Positions 1 to 7,403 of a DNA stretch of 43,062 nt are shown here, in pieces. The notes below the pieces were generated by a model. That model made no database searches. It was not told the DNA's origin and was given only the letters and a program-made list of their open reading frames with translations. Made by a program: the position numbers and the translations under genes. This stretch comes from Planctomycetota bacterium. GTDB taxonomy: Bacteria; Planctomycetota; Planctomycetia; Gemmatales; Gemmataceae. Each line of letters starts with the position of its first letter. Position 1 is the first letter of the stretch. The DNA is taken from NCBI GenBank assembly GCA_016191165.1, contig JACPPF010000090.1:1-43062 (forward strand). The letters run 5' to 3'.

Positions 1-1
1 G

Positions 2-73
2 TTGTTTGGAAACCCCAGTGTCGGGCAGGATGCCTTTTGTTTGCAATACCAGAATGTCAACGAGCGGGACTAA
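2..73 (+). CDS. possible C-terminal end of a gene cut by the window edge
   Basis: The frame beginning at base 2 is open for 23 codons and ends with TAA at 71-73. The peptide ends in QYQNVNERD and its composition looks protein-like rather than random. No family can be named from so short a piece, and it could also be a chance open frame. Nothing else is recognisable in bases 1-143. Confidence 0.25.
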   Translation: MFGNPSVGQDAFCLQYQNVNERD

Positions 74-143
74 TCACCCAAATCTCCTTGTTGGTGCTTC
101 CTTTTCCCTGAAAATTGCCGGTGTGGACTGATCGCACCCGCTG

Positions 144-812
144 TTGACCGCGTGTGCTCTGGTTTTGGTGGGCGCCGTTGTCGGCGTCGCCGTGGAGGCC
201 AAGAACCAGGGCGGTGACAAACCTCGGTGTCCGTGTGTCGATCCCGACCCAGACAAGGCGAACATCAACCCGGCCAAATTCGTGGGGCAATTCGGACTTC
301 ACGTGTGCGCGTTTCATGTTGGCAAGGACGACCCGAAATTGCAAGTCGAGTCGCATCACTATTGCACGGTCCTTCGCGACGGCGTGCTGCAATGCGTCGT
401 CTACGATGCGGATCGGGGCAATGCCAAGCTCATTGGAGTCGAGTACATCGTCAGCGAAGAGATCTTCAAAACGCTTCCGGCCGAAGAAAAGAAATTCTGG
501 CATCCCCACGGCTTTGAGATTCGCGCCGGCCTCTTGACGATGACGGGAATTCAGCCTGATTGCGAGAAAAAACTGGTGAAGGGGCTACTCAAGACATGGG
601 GCAAGGTCTGGCATACCTGGCCCGATCCAAAAACGGACTTGCCGATCGGTCCCCCCGTGCTGATGTGGTCCGCGAACAAAGAGGGGGAAGTGAGAGACGA
701 ACTGATCCGAGCACGGGATAAGCGCTACAATATCGATATCAACGAGATTCGCAAACAGCGAGAGAAGCTGTTGAACCCGGGAAGCCGGAAGGACCAAACC
801 CAACCAGACTGA
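144..812 (+). CDS. DUF1264 (oil-body-associated-protein-like) exported protein
   Basis: The 222-residue product has a short hydrophobic N-terminus (ALVLVGAVVGVAVEA) followed by a soluble domain. Residues around ESHHYCTVL, LQCVVYD, AKLIGVEYIVSEEIF and FWHPHGFEI match the conserved blocks of the DUF1264/OBAP family, known from plant oil-body proteins and scattered bacteria. Its biochemical role is not established. The His-His and Trp-His-Pro-His blocks could bind a metal, but that is inference. The start is uncertain: the frame opens after a TGA at 129-131 and only TTG (144) or CTG codons are available, without a clear ribosome site or the usual basic signal-peptide N-terminus, so the true 5' end may be damaged. 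A hairpin at 923-951 may end the transcript. Confidence 0.7.
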   Translation: MTACALVLVGAVVGVAVEAKNQGGDKPRCPCVDPDPDKANINPAKFVGQFGLHVCAFHVGKDDPKLQVESHHYCTVLRDGVLQCVVYDADRGNAKLIGVEYIVSEEIFKTLPAEEKKFWHPHGFEIRAGLLTMTGIQPDCEKKLVKGLLKTWGKVWHTWPDPKTDLPIGPPVLMWSANKEGEVRDELIRARDKRYNIDINEIRKQREKLLNPGSRKDQTQPD

Positions 813-922
813 TAAAAGGAGGTATGCCGTAATTCAGCGTTTCATAAGCCGAAGCGCCCAAGGCCAGGGCGTGTAGCGGCGATGGCTGCTGCAAGTAAGT
901 AGGCCATCCTGAAGTTACCCGA

Positions 923-957
923 GGCTCCCAGGCCATCACGGTCTGGGAGCCATTATT
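923..957 (+). terminator. probable intrinsic terminator or leader hairpin
   Basis: A perfect 9-bp stem, GGCTCCCAG (923-931) with CTGGGAGCC (943-951), encloses an 11-nt loop and is followed by ATTATTTTC. It sits 110 nt after the DUF1264 stop and 27 nt before the methyltransferase start, so it could end the first gene or act in the leader of the second. A smaller hairpin, GCGCCC...GGGCG (854-871), lies upstream. Confidence 0.5.
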
Positions 958-977
958 TTCCTTCTGGGCACACGATC

Positions 978-1718
978 ATGAAAGAAGCGCCCGCCAATCT
1001 CGAAACTGCTGTGAAGGATCGTTTTGCTGCCCTTGCGCGCGATCCGTCTCAGGAGCACCGCTTCCCCATCGGGCCAGATAGTGCGAAACGACTGGGCTAT
1101 TCAGCAAAAGAGATCAACTCTTTGCCAGGCGGCGCCACGGAATCGTTCGCTGGCGTCGGCAACCCGTTCTCGCTTGGTGACCTGCGGTCTGGCCAGTCCG
1201 TGCTCGACCTTGGCTGCGGAGCTGGCATGGACAGCATCTTGGCGGCACAGCGCGTAGGACCAACTGGCACGGTTATCGGCATCGACATGGTGGATGAGAT
1301 GCTGGCCAAGGCCCGGCGCAACACTGTAGCGGTTGCCGTGGCCAATGTCCATTTTCGAGTTGGGCATGCCGATGCGCTCCCGGTTCCCGCCGAGTCGATC
1401 GATGTGGTCATTACCAACGGCGTTTTCAATCTTTGCGCGGACAAGCCGAAGGTAGTCGCGGAGTTGTTTCGCGTCTTGAGACCGGGTGGCCGACTGCAAA
1501 TGGCCGACATCCTCCTTGAACCGCACGTCACGCCGGAAGAGTTGGCGGGGAAAGGGTCGTGGTCGGACTGGGTGTCGGGCGCCATCTGGGAGCGGTCGCT
1601 CCGTGAAATGCTGCTGGCCGCTGGTTTCGGTGAAATTGGCTTCCATGGCTGGACCGGCTATCGAACTTCCGATTGCACGCAAGGCGCGTTGGTTTCCGCG
1701 GTCAAACTTGCGAAGTAG
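978..1718 (+). CDS. class I SAM methyltransferase, ArsM-like but without the arsenite-binding cysteines
   Basis: This 246-residue soluble enzyme has a class I SAM-binding fold: motif I VLDLGCGAGMDS, an acidic end of beta-2 in VIGIDMVDEM, then DALPVPAESIDVVITNG and the post-motif VLRPGGRLQMADIL. Order and spacing follow the arsenite methyltransferase ArsM, including the block before the SAM site (GVGNPFSLG where ArsM has GCGNP) and the segment after beta-4 (NGVFNL where ArsM has NCVINL). All the cysteines ArsM uses to hold As(III) are replaced; the later conserved Cys position reads VSGAI. The fold is clear, but arsenite methylation is unlikely and the substrate is unknown. The start has only a weak ribosome site. 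The gene is convergent with the TIGR03000 gene. Confidence 0.75.
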   Translation: MKEAPANLETAVKDRFAALARDPSQEHRFPIGPDSAKRLGYSAKEINSLPGGATESFAGVGNPFSLGDLRSGQSVLDLGCGAGMDSILAAQRVGPTGTVIGIDMVDEMLAKARRNTVAVAVANVHFRVGHADALPVPAESIDVVITNGVFNLCADKPKVVAELFRVLRPGGRLQMADILLEPHVTPEELAGKGSWSDWVSGAIWERSLREMLLAAGFGEIGFHGWTGYRTSDCTQGALVSAVKLAK

Positions 1719-1731
1719 CATGGGAGCGCGA

Positions 1732-1769
1732 GAAAAAACCGGCCGACGAGATTTGCCCGAGGGCCGGTC
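1732..1769 (-). terminator. intrinsic terminator of the TIGR03000 gene
   Basis: Read on the minus strand, ACCGGCC (complement of 1762-1768) pairs with GGCCGGT (complement of 1738-1744) and is followed directly by a run of six T (complement of 1733-1738). It lies about 45 nt past the minus-strand stop at 1814, as expected for a rho-independent terminator. Confidence 0.7.
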
Positions 1770-1813
1770 TTGCATTTTGCCACGGCAGTGAATGCGTTAT
1801 TTGACGGTGACGA

Positions 1814-2452
1814 CTACTTCTGTTTGGCGGGCAACGGCACCGCTTCGGTCGCGGGTTGCGTGAAATCGACTACCGTCACGCGGCCGCCAACGACATTGAC
1901 GACACGAACATCCGAGACGGGTGTGCCGCTCTGGTTCCATGTCGCGGAGATCTTGTACGTCAAACTCTGACCTGGCTGGACAGAGGGCGGATCGTACAAA
2001 CGGACGCGGCCAAGCGATTTTGTTCCGGCTCCGTCAAAGAAAACCTGGGCTTCGGGGTCAGGGAGGACAACCTGGATCTTCGCTTGATTCGGCGCCAACC
2101 CTTCAGGGGCCGATGGCGGCAAGATCGGAGCATAGGCCGAAGTGGTGCGCGGATAGCCGTACGTCGTGGGCGGATAAGAGTAATAGCTGGGGGCGTAGTA
2201 GTAATCACTGGGATAATAGTAGCCGGGAGAGTAGTACCCCCCGTGGCCGTAACCGAGGCCGTGATAGATCGAATGGCCGATGCTGTGGCCGAGCGAGTGG
2301 CCAAAGGAATGGCCGCCGTAGCCGTGGCCACCGAAGCTATGCCCGCCGCCGTGGCCGCCGCCGTGACCGCCGCCATGTTGTGCTTGGGCCGGAATGGCAA
2401 AACTCGCGGTCCACAACAAAGCGGCAGCGAGAAGGACAAGTGAACGTTTCAT
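1814..2452 (-). CDS. secreted His/Gly/Tyr-rich protein with C-terminal TIGR03000 domain
   Basis: The 212-residue product has a signal peptide (MKRSLVLLAAALLW...AQAQ), a low-complexity region of HGGGHGGGH and GHS repeats, a Tyr/Pro-rich stretch (YYSPGYYYPSDYYY), and a folded C-terminal domain at about residues 120-200. That domain (KIQVVLPDPEAQVFFDG, PPSVQPGQSLTYKISATW, GRVTVVDF) matches TIGR03000, a small beta domain described in planctomycetes. The His repeats could bind Zn, Cu or Ni; this is inference. A strong ribosome site, GGAGG, lies 6-7 nt before the ATG. A promoter with a perfect TATAAT lies upstream and a clear terminator follows the stop. Confidence 0.8.
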   Translation of the reverse strand: MKRSLVLLAAALLWTASFAIPAQAQHGGGHGGGHGGGHSFGGHGYGGHSFGHSLGHSIGHSIYHGLGYGHGGYYSPGYYYPSDYYYAPSYYSYPPTTYGYPRTTSAYAPILPPSAPEGLAPNQAKIQVVLPDPEAQVFFDGAGTKSLGRVRLYDPPSVQPGQSLTYKISATWNQSGTPVSDVRVVNVVGGRVTVVDFTQPATEAVPLPAKQK

Positions 2453-2534
2453 GGCAACCTCCGCTTGGAAGAAAACCCGTGCCGCGGATCACGATGATGC
2501 CGCGTGAGGCGCCGCCATGCTCCTCTCTATAGAT

Positions 2535-2562
2535 ATTATAGCCAGTCGCGTTTCGGTGTCCT
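2535..2562 (-). promoter_or_regulatory. candidate sigma70-type promoter for the TIGR03000 gene
   Basis: On the minus strand a perfect -10 TATAAT (complement of 2535-2540) lies 16 nt downstream of AGGACA (complement of 2557-2562, 4 of 6 matches to TTGACA). The implied leader is about 75 nt. In it, GAGAGGAGC precedes an ATG that opens a 9-codon ORF (MAAPHAASS), a possible leader peptide. Confidence 0.45.
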
Positions 2563-2640
2563 CGGTTGCAGCGTCCGAATTCTGAAGAAGCCGAGTTTGC
2601 CGCTCCGCAAAACCGAAACCATATCCCCTCCTTACGGTCG

Positions 2641-2679
2641 AAAACGCACTCAGCCCGCCGACAAGCGGACGGGCTGAGG
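2641..2679 (-). terminator. probable terminator of the small secreted protein gene
   Basis: A 9-bp stem, CTCAGCCCG (2650-2658) with CGGGCTGAG (2671-2679), is followed on the minus strand by TGCGTTTTC. It lies about 30 nt past the stop of the minus-strand gene at 2709. Confidence 0.5.
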
Positions 2680-2708
2680 CTCCCCTGTTTGTCCGCCGAT
2701 CGCGATCA

Positions 2709-2969
2709 TTAGTCGCGGACGACTCGAACTTCATGCCCCTGGTGCCGCAGGTGATCCGCGGCACGGTCGGCTTCGTGGTGCGAACCATACTGGCCGTACG
2801 ACCGCCACGGCTGGTGATTATCGTGGCGATAGAGCACCGTGTAATACGTCGGGTCAGCGTGGGCGCTTGGCGTTGCGGTTGGTTCATGGGCATCGACGCC
2901 GGTCGGGAAGTTTCCCGCGAAAGAAAGTCCGAGAAACAGGATCGCGGCCAGAAAGGAATTGAGTTTCAT
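2709..2969 (-). CDS. small secreted protein with a SPOR-like C-terminus
   Basis: The product is 86 residues if started at the second ATG. GGAG abuts the first ATG (2973-2975) but lies 6 nt from the second (2967-2969), so the second is preferred. It has a signal peptide (MKLNSFLAAILFLGLSFAG) and a mature part of about 50 residues, with TYYTVLYRHDNHQPWRSYG followed by HHEADRAADHLRHQGHEV. The beta-alpha-beta pattern and the wording about strands and an amphipathic helix resemble short SPOR-like domains, but the match is weak and no function is assigned. It is His-rich like its neighbours. A 9-bp hairpin follows the stop. Confidence 0.6.
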   Translation of the reverse strand: MKLNSFLAAILFLGLSFAGNFPTGVDAHEPTATPSAHADPTYYTVLYRHDNHQPWRSYGQYGSHHEADRAADHLRHQGHEVRVVRD

Positions 2970-3009
2970 GATCATCTCCGTTGGTTGATGTTGAGTTTAG
3001 GGTCTCACT

Positions 3010-3052
3010 GCAAGAACGAGATGCCCGCTCGTTCTTGCGCCGCGTTTTTTTT
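3010..3052 (+). promoter_or_regulatory. strong hairpin plus T8 in a divergent intergenic region (attenuator-like)
   Basis: GCAAGAACGAG (3010-3020) pairs perfectly over 11 bp with CTCGTTCTTGC (3028-3038), with a 7-nt loop. GCCGCG and eight T (3045-3052) follow. This is a terminator signature on the plus strand, yet no plus-strand gene lies upstream; it stands about 190 nt before the gene at 3238 and 40 nt from the start of a divergent gene. A second hairpin, CCGTCACGATGACGG (3053-3067), follows. It may be an attenuator in a long leader, or it may stop transcription entering from upstream. Confidence 0.5.
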
Positions 3053-3237
3053 CCGTCACGATGACGGAAGTCCGGAAGGATAGGATGGGCCGGCAATTCT
3101 GGGCCGTTGCCCTGCACCGTACGATGTTTTGGAGGCGCAAGGATTCAAAAACTCCGCGTCAACAAGGCGTCAAGGAAACGCAGCCCCTTTTTTCTTGACC
3201 ACACTACCAAGGGGCAAGTCGAACAGAGGAGACGATC

Positions 3238-3876
3238 ATGAGGCATTTCGTGTTGGCCATTGTTGCATTGGCAGTCGGCATCGCAGCGAGTCCCTCGTTG
3301 GCCTTCGCTCAGCATGGGCACGGTCATGGCAGTTACGGGCACGGCGGTTACGGGCACGAAGGGTACAGCCACGGATACGGAGGCTACGGGCACGGCGGGT
3401 ATTCGCACGGGGGTGGACGATTCGGCCTCGATGTGCATGTGGGACCGATCTATCCTCACTCGGGCGGGCATGGCCATCAGCACGCCGGCCGCCATTACTT
3501 TCCTGTCACGCCTGCATATTACTACAGCGCGGCGCCGGTGTATTTCTATCCGACAAATCCGGCGCCGTTGATGGCACCGGTGTATCCGCAAGTCGCGCCG
3601 CCGCCTGCTTCACAGGGTGGCTCGGTGCCGATCGCGCCGCCGCAAAGCATCAATGGCAATGGCGCGCATGTGCCGGGCAAAGTCTTGCCCTATGGCGGCC
3701 AGAAGACGTGTCCAGTCACGGGCGAGGACCTTGGCTCGCACGGCGCGGCAATTCCCGTCGCGGTCCAGGGCCAGACGATCTACGTGTGTTGCGAAAGCTG
3801 CGTGAACGCGGTTCGGCGCAACCCAGGGCAATACCTTCCCAAGGTGGAAGCCGAACGAAAAGCCTCGGCACGGTGA
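3238..3876 (+). CDS. exported His-rich protein with C-terminal CPVTG...CCxxC metal-binding module
   Basis: The 212-residue product has a signal peptide ending at AFA-Q, then about 40 residues of repeats built from HGHGHGSYGHGGYGHEGYSH, a Tyr/Pro-rich linker, and a C-terminal module: TCPVTGEDLGSHGAAIPV followed by GQTIYVCCESCVNAV. The module recalls YHS/TRASH metal-binding folds (paired cysteines before a short helix) but lacks the YHS hallmark DPVCGM. The same module ends the lipoprotein at 9195, with near-identical spacing, and related forms occur in the proteins at 4650, 7404 and 17877. A periplasmic or surface metal-binding role is inferred from the His repeats and Cys cluster. The ribosome site GAGGAG precedes the ATG. 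Confidence 0.7.
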   Translation: MRHFVLAIVALAVGIAASPSLAFAQHGHGHGSYGHGGYGHEGYSHGYGGYGHGGYSHGGGRFGLDVHVGPIYPHSGGHGHQHAGRHYFPVTPAYYYSAAPVYFYPTNPAPLMAPVYPQVAPPPASQGGSVPIAPPQSINGNGAHVPGKVLPYGGQKTCPVTGEDLGSHGAAIPVAVQGQTIYVCCESCVNAVRRNPGQYLPKVEAERKASAR

Positions 3877-3930
3877 CCTCGCATGCGAAGATAGGCGATG
3901 CACGCAACGCAACGAATGTGCCGACTTGGC

Positions 3931-3959
3931 TTGATTTTCTCTTGACCGGGACCGATAAT
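3931..3959 (+). promoter_or_regulatory. candidate promoter for the metal-handling block
   Basis: TTGATT (3931-3936), a 17-nt spacer and GATAAT (3954-3959) form a good sigma70-type promoter about 60 nt before the ATG at 4019. An overlapping alternative is TTGACC (3942-3947), 16 nt, TATGTT (3964-3969). Confidence 0.45.
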
Positions 3960-4018
3960 AGATTATGTTACCCTCCGCCTGAGAGCATCTCGGGCGGGGA
4001 TCCTTTTGGTGGCGAATC

Positions 4019-4480
4019 ATGCTTCGAATCAGCTTAATCGCGTATCTGATGGTGGGGAGCCTGGCCGGGCCGGCCTGGTGCTGCTGCGCATTCGATCGGC
4101 TGACGGCATGGTTCACGCCCGCCACGACCGCAAACGCCAAGGCGAAATCCCACGGCTGCTGCCATCGCCAGGCTCCAGCCCAAGACGACAGCGAGTCAAA
4201 GACTTCGCCAGGGCGATCGACTCCGATTCCGAACGAATCTCCGTGTCCCTGTAAGGAGCATCGTTCCAACGAAGTAGCGGCCGTTCCTTCGACTATCGAT
4301 GAAACAAAAGATTCTCGCTGGCTGTCCGATGAATTCAATCACGCGAATCCCCTTTTCATGCCTGTCGGCTGGGTATTCCAGGCAGTGGCTCAATCCGATT
4401 CTTCTCTTTCGTGCGCGTCCGACGGGGTTTGCTTGACAGGCCGGCAGATTCTCTGCGCATTTCAAGTTTTTCGCTGCTAG
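4019..4480 (+). CDS. small exported Cys-rich protein, first gene of a duplicated two-gene unit
   Basis: This 153-residue protein belongs to no family I recognise. It has a hydrophobic N-terminus (MLRISLIAYLMVGSLAGPAW), a CCC triplet straight after it, a CC pair (HGCCH), a CPC motif (ESPCPCKEH), further cysteines near the end and a C-terminal Cys as the very last residue (FQVFRC). The product of 17335-17733 has the same plan: hydrophobic start, CCC, CC, CPC, closing ...RC. Both precede a gene for a CCPPC protein (4650 and 17877). Exported thiol clusters next to a metal pump suggest soft-metal binding or sensing, but this is inference. A good candidate promoter lies just upstream; the ribosome site is weak. 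Confidence 0.65.
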   Translation: MLRISLIAYLMVGSLAGPAWCCCAFDRLTAWFTPATTANAKAKSHGCCHRQAPAQDDSESKTSPGRSTPIPNESPCPCKEHRSNEVAAVPSTIDETKDSRWLSDEFNHANPLFMPVGWVFQAVAQSDSSLSCASDGVCLTGRQILCAFQVFRC

Positions 4481-4649
4481 TCTCAACTCCCATCCTCCTT
4501 GTTGAACCGGTGCAGCCTACGCAGCGCCGGGACGTCCAACATCCATTTACCGTTTTCCATTGAACCGAAGGGCTGTGTTCGGCGCGACGCGAGCATGGCT
4601 TCCCAAGCGACGAAAGACCACTGCGGTCCTTTCGTGAAAGGAGTTTCCC

Positions 4650-5540
4650 ATGTTTTCCAAGCCTATGATGGTTGGTCTGGCGCTGACGCTCGCCGTTGTG
4701 CCCTTGCTTGTTTTGTCGGGATGCAACCAATCCGCGGACCAATCTGCCAGTGACGCAAAGGTTGCGCTGGAGAAGCGAGCCAAAGGAGAGGCCCATAAAG
4801 ACGGCGCAGCAAAAAAGAAGGACGATGAGCACGGCCACAAACCCGGCGCCCACGGCGGCATCATCGTGGAAATCGGCCGCGATAACTACCACGCCGAAGC
4901 GGTTTTTGAAAAAGGCGGCTTGCTCAAGCTGTATACGCTTGGCAAAGACGAGGCCCAGATCATCGACGTGGAGAAGCAGGTCATCGAGGCCTATGTGAAG
5001 GAGGAAAGCGCCATCGACTCCGTGAAGATTGAACTCAATCCAGTGCCGCGCACCGGCGACAAGGAAGGCCGCACGTCGCAGTTCGTCGGCAAGCTTCCGC
5101 AGGAATTGGCCGGCAAGGCGGTCGTGGTCACCGTGCAAATGATCGTGATCGACGGGGTACGCTACCGAATCGGCTTCGCATCGACGCCGCCGAAACACGA
5201 CGAAGGAATGCCGATCGGGGCGAATCCCCAGGACGAAAAGAACCTCTATCTGAAACCAGGCGGGATTTACACCGAGGCCGATATCAAGGCGAACGGCAAC
5301 ATGACGGCTTCGCAGAAGTTCAAGGACTTCAAGCCGCGGCACGACCTGAAGCCGAAGCCCGGCGAAAAGATCTGCCCCATCACGCTGACGAAGGCCAACG
5401 CACAATGCACCTGGATCGTTGCCGGCAAGACGTACGAGTTCTGCTGCCCGCCCTGCGTCTATGAATTCGTTTCGCAGGCGAAAGATCCGCAGCAGGCCAA
5501 GGATATCAAGGAACCGGCCTATTACGTGAAGAAGAAATAG
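4650..5540 (+). CDS. metal-binding lipoprotein with His-rich HGG segment and CCPPC module
   Basis: The 296-residue product has a lipoprotein signal peptide with lipobox LSGC (lipidated Cys about residue 25), a charged His-containing linker, and the motif HGHKPGAHGG that opens a beta-rich domain (residues about 67-180; YHAEAVFEKGGLLKLYTLGKDE). A C-terminal thiol module has C242, C253 and C265-C266-x-x-C269 (KTYEFCCPPCVYEF). It is paralogous to the products at 7404 (same HGG domain, nearly the same YHAEVVFEKDGHLKFYTLGK block) and 17877 (HGG domain and CCPPC). The likely role is periplasmic metal capture for the RND exporter; that is inferred from context, not family knowledge. AAGGAG precedes the ATG. 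Confidence 0.7.
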   Translation: MFSKPMMVGLALTLAVVPLLVLSGCNQSADQSASDAKVALEKRAKGEAHKDGAAKKKDDEHGHKPGAHGGIIVEIGRDNYHAEAVFEKGGLLKLYTLGKDEAQIIDVEKQVIEAYVKEESAIDSVKIELNPVPRTGDKEGRTSQFVGKLPQELAGKAVVVTVQMIVIDGVRYRIGFASTPPKHDEGMPIGANPQDEKNLYLKPGGIYTEADIKANGNMTASQKFKDFKPRHDLKPKPGEKICPITLTKANAQCTWIVAGKTYEFCCPPCVYEFVSQAKDPQQAKDIKEPAYYVKKK

Positions 5541-5593
5541 CGACGGGCCGGATGCCCGTCGATGTCCGTGTTTTTTCAAAAGGAGAGTCTGTC

Positions 5594-5926
5594 ATGCATT
5601 TCGCCAAAGTGTCCCTGATGGGCTTGATGGCCCTGGCGTTGGCTAGTTTCGCCGTCGCTCAAGGCCCTGCGCCTGCGTCCACCAGCATTCTCGTGCCGAA
5701 GATGCACTGCAAGGGCTGCGCGCAGAAGATGGCCACGGAACTGTACAAGGTTCCGGGCGTCGGCCAGGTGTTCGTCAGCGTCGAAACCAAGACGATGACG
5801 GTTCGCGCCAAGGATGGCCAGGCGCCGTCGCCGCGCGGGATGTGGGAAGCGGTGGAGCGGGCCGGCTACCAGCCGAACCGGCTGCAAGGCCCGGGCGGTG
5901 TCTTCACCAGCAAACCGAAATCGTGA
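5594..5926 (+). CDS. periplasmic HMA-domain metal-binding protein
   Basis: The 110-residue product has a cleavable signal peptide (MHFAKVSLMGLMALALASFAVAQ) and one heavy-metal-associated domain with the metal site MHCKGC (Cys39 and Cys42) followed by the usual AQKMATELYKVPGV helix. HMA domains bind Cu(I), Zn(II), Hg(II) or similar ions through the two cysteines. The ATG at 5594 is preferred because AGGAG stands 9 nt upstream; longer versions lack a signal peptide. The export signal makes this a periplasmic binding protein of MerP/CopZ type. Its sequence provides the in-window reference for the UGA-containing HMA protein at 26174. Confidence 0.8.
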   Translation: MHFAKVSLMGLMALALASFAVAQGPAPASTSILVPKMHCKGCAQKMATELYKVPGVGQVFVSVETKTMTVRAKDGQAPSPRGMWEAVERAGYQPNRLQGPGGVFTSKPKS

Positions 5927-6020
5927 TTTGCGTAATAGGGAATGAATGGATTGCGTTCACAGCTATCCGCGCCGCCGGGTGTCGATCACCCGGCTGGCGC
6001 GGGTGTTCACGGAGTGCCAC

Positions 6021-7313
6021 ATGAGCCAAGTCATGGACGAAGCGCAGCCTGGTCCAGTTTCCACGCTCTACCAAGATTCTGTTGCGACTTGTTCCGAGGC
6101 CCAAGTGCCGCCTGCGGTCGCCAACATGGACAATCGCCAAGAGCAGGTCGTCGACAACAGTTGCCATGCCGCGGTCAAGCCAGCGCGGCTGATGTCGCTT
6201 GACGCCTTTCGCGGCTTGGTCATCATGGCCATGGTCGCGGGAGACGTGGGGTTGACTCAGACAGCGAGAGCTTTCCAAGGCAACTGGGTCGGACCGCTCC
6301 TCGCCTACCACACCGAGCATGTGGAATGGGTCGGCTGTTCATTCTGGGACTTGATCGCGCCGTCGTTTCTTTTTATGGTCGGTGTGGCCATGCCTTACTC
6401 CCATGCCAGCCGCCTTGGCCGGGGTGATAGTATGGGCCGCATCTCTGCCCACGTGCTCCTGCGGGCCGGAATTCTCGTCGTCCCCATTGTTGTTTTTTCC
6501 TACATCCAGGCGGTCGGCGTGCCTGGCGGGATCCTTCCGAGCCGCCCGCAAAGCAACTTCGGATTCACCCATGTGCTGGTTCAAATCGGTCTGGCGTACC
6601 CCTTTGTCTACGTCTTGGTAGACCGGGGTCTGCGTCTGCAACTGGTGGCAATGGCTGGCATTTTTGTCGGCTATTTGGTTCTGTTCGCGGCCTACCCGGT
6701 GCCTGGACCTGGTTGGTTCGCGCACTGGGAGATTCATACCAATGCCGCGGCTGCTTTCGATCGCTGGTTTCTCAACGTCTTCCCGCGTCCCGAGCCGTTT
6801 CTTCACGAGCCGGGCGGTTACCAGACGCTGAATTTCGTTCCATCGATGATCACCATGACTCTCGGTCTGATGGCGGGGGAGTTGCTTCGCGGTCCAAGGG
6901 GTACGCGCGAGAAGTTTTGGATCGTTGCCGTAGCGGGAGTAGCTTGTCTGACGCTCGGCTTGCTGGCGGGGGAGTTCGTCTGCCCGCTTGTCAAACGCAT
7001 TTGGACGCCTTCATGGGCTGTATACAGCGGCGGCTGGGCTCTCGTCATGCTGGCTGGATGCTTTTGGATCATCGATATCAAAGGCTACCGTAGTTGGGCG
7101 TTTCCGCTCGTAGTAGCCGGGATGAACTGCATCACCCTATACATTCTATCCGGACTGACGAAAGGCTGGAGCCACAGCGCCGGGCCGTGGTCGTTGAGGT
7201 ATTACCAGATCGCGGGTGACTACACTCCTCTAGTACAGTCGGGCCTGGCATTCTTGGCGCTCTGGCTCGTTTGTCTGTGGCTTTACCGACGCAAACTATT
7301 TCTGCGCCTTTGA
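6021..7313 (+). CDS. multi-pass membrane acyltransferase, DUF5009/HGSNAT-like
   Basis: The product is 430 residues from the ATG at 6021; the frame is open further upstream without a better ribosome site. After a hydrophilic N-terminus the conserved block RLMSLDAFRGLVIMAMV opens the membrane part, which holds about ten hydrophobic segments. SFWDLIAPSFLFMVGVAMP and a C-terminal GMNCITLYILSGL block are typical of the DUF5009/heparan-alpha-glucosaminide N-acetyltransferase-related family found in Bacteroidetes and planctomycetes. Family members are thought to move acyl groups across the membrane to sugars. The substrate is unknown here. It separates the HMA gene from the second HGG lipoprotein and has no obvious link to metals. 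Confidence 0.75.
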   Translation: MSQVMDEAQPGPVSTLYQDSVATCSEAQVPPAVANMDNRQEQVVDNSCHAAVKPARLMSLDAFRGLVIMAMVAGDVGLTQTARAFQGNWVGPLLAYHTEHVEWVGCSFWDLIAPSFLFMVGVAMPYSHASRLGRGDSMGRISAHVLLRAGILVVPIVVFSYIQAVGVPGGILPSRPQSNFGFTHVLVQIGLAYPFVYVLVDRGLRLQLVAMAGIFVGYLVLFAAYPVPGPGWFAHWEIHTNAAAAFDRWFLNVFPRPEPFLHEPGGYQTLNFVPSMITMTLGLMAGELLRGPRGTREKFWIVAVAGVACLTLGLLAGEFVCPLVKRIWTPSWAVYSGGWALVMLAGCFWIIDIKGYRSWAFPLVVAGMNCITLYILSGLTKGWSHSAGPWSLRYYQIAGDYTPLVQSGLAFLALWLVCLWLYRRKLFLRL

Positions 7314-7403
7314 TCTGCGTAAAGAAGAAGTACCGTCCGCTCCTGTCGGGGCAGACGGCTTGGTCGCTAACATCAATTGTCGTTTCACAACAGGAGTCGA
7401 TTC

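Noticed and set aside
978-1718. Calling the methyltransferase arsM
   Set aside because: The Cys residues that bind As(III) are absent, so only the fold is supported.
2280-2380. Tandem GCCGCCGTG-type repeats on the minus-strand gene
   Set aside because: They are coding repeats (His-Gly-Gly-Gly) of the TIGR03000 protein, not an array.
3300-3420. Short tandem DNA repeats taken for a CRISPR or satellite
   Set aside because: They are in frame and encode Gly-His-Gly-Tyr repeats of the secreted protein.
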